A stretch of DNA of 39,755 nucleotides, taken from NCBI GenBank assembly GCA_002782005.1, contig PFGT01000060.1, positions 81,456-121,210 on the forward strand, given 5' to 3'. Under the pieces are notes generated by a model. It had not been told where the DNA came from. It did not search any database and worked only from the letters and a program-made list of their open reading frames with translations. This DNA comes from Hydrogenophilales bacterium CG12_big_fil_rev_8_21_14_0_65_61_21. GTDB lineage: Bacteria > Pseudomonadota > Gammaproteobacteria > Burkholderiales > Thiobacillaceae. The translations under genes were made by a program, and so were the position numbers. Shown here one piece after another: positions 39,244 to 39,755 of this stretch (the stretch's first letter is position 1; the number at the start of each line of letters is the position of its first letter).

Positions 39244-39663
39244 TTACTGTATTTCAACGATCTCGAAGTCGTGTGTCACCGCCGCCGTCTGGGCCAGCAT
39301 GATGGTCGCCGAGCAGTACTTCTCGGCCGACAGATTGATGGCCCGTTCCACCACCTCCGGCTTCAGGGCGCGGCCCTTGACGATGAAGTGGAAGTGGATA
39401 TTGGTGAACACCTTGGGATGGGCGGCCGCCCGTTCAGCGGTGAGTTCCACTTGGCAATCGACGACATCCTGACGGCTTTTTTGCAGGATCATCACCACGT
39501 CGATCGAGGTGCAGCCGCCGGCGCCCATCAGCACCATCTCCATCGGCCGTGGCCCCAGATTGCGGCCGCCGATGTCCGGCGCCCCGTCCATGACGATGGC
39601 ATGGCCGCTGTCTGATTCGGCCATGAAGGCCATACCCTCGATCCATTTGATGCGTGCTTTCAT
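39244..39663 (-). CDS. OsmC family protein (YhfA-like)
   Basis: A 139-residue OsmC-fold protein with the two redox-active cysteines Cys51 (LMGAGGCTSIDVVMIL) and Cys117 (AEKYCSATIMLAQTA). Members reduce organic hydroperoxides or have unknown substrates. The short form and the sequence RPMEMVLMGAGGCTSIDV resemble the YhfA group more than OsmC/Ohr. It is convergent with the DUF2322 gene. The last 92 bases of the window, upstream of this gene, hold no gene that can be supported. Confidence 0.93.
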   Translation of the reverse strand: MKARIKWIEGMAFMAESDSGHAIVMDGAPDIGGRNLGPRPMEMVLMGAGGCTSIDVVMILQKSRQDVVDCQVELTAERAAAHPKVFTNIHFHFIVKGRALKPEVVERAINLSAEKYCSATIMLAQTAAVTHDFEIVEIQ

Positions 39664-39755
39664 GCTGACTCCCGTTCGCTAGCGCAGGCGGATTATCCGG
39701 GTTATCGGCAGCACGGAGCAATCGCCGATTCGGGTGTTGGGTGGCTATCGTGCAA

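Overview
The window is GC-rich chromosomal DNA from what looks like a betaproteobacterium. The signs are a Coq7-type ubiquinone hydroxylase followed by a DUF2322 gene, a nadE-glnB pair, an exosortase of the short XrtH kind with its partner membrane protein, an AMIN-domain amidase beside tsaE, and a NarX/NarL-like pair. Sequence alone does not fix the genus. Coding density is high, many genes overlap by ATGA or GTGA, and five tRNA genes are present.

Left part (1-10.4 kb): a minus-strand chromate-resistance operon (chrB, chrA, a second small ChrB-like protein, and an MFS transporter that runs off the left edge), headed by a 34-bp palindrome over the chrB start codon. Next come glnB and nadE (minus), a small membrane protein, the ABC-F ATPase uup, rmuC, a SpoIIAA-like gene, and a type II toxin-antitoxin pair closed by a terminator and tRNA-Arg(CCT).

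Middle (10.4-23.4 kb): a PAS histidine kinase whose H-box is abnormal, a DksA-like protein, tRNA-Ser(TGA), then a minus-strand run (C_GCAxxG_C_C redox protein, phosphofructokinase, trhP, pabB) with a probable operator-promoter at its head. A second minus-strand run is pgl, xrtH and the XrtH-associated membrane protein. Divergent from it are a PolB-like 3'-5' exonuclease and rlmD, which meet a Bax-inhibitor-1 family gene at a bidirectional terminator. lysC has a convincing internal ribosome binding site and start for a separate regulatory subunit. tRNA-Ser(GCT) and tRNA-Arg(ACG) follow.

Fluoride/stress cluster (23.4-28.5 kb): a clear fluoride riboswitch with a transcription terminator precedes crcB, a DUF190 gene, a frameshifted cation:proton antiporter and an internally deleted dynamin-like GTPase. 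Then come a universal stress protein, a membrane-anchored tyrosine phosphatase and an MFS transporter. Two adjacent genes are broken, so this accessory cluster appears to be decaying.

Right part (28.5-39.8 kb): tRNA-Asp(GTC), murI and queG (minus), tsaE and amiC (plus), a soluble GAF histidine kinase with a NarL-type regulator, and a histone-deacetylase-like gene divergent from a Pat-type protein acetyltransferase. The window ends with coq7, a DUF2322 gene and an OsmC-family gene. The deacetylase/acetyltransferase pair suggests local control of protein lysine acetylation, probably of acetyl-CoA synthetase. No CRISPR array, insertion sequence or prophage was recognised, and most of the window is ordinary housekeeping sequence.
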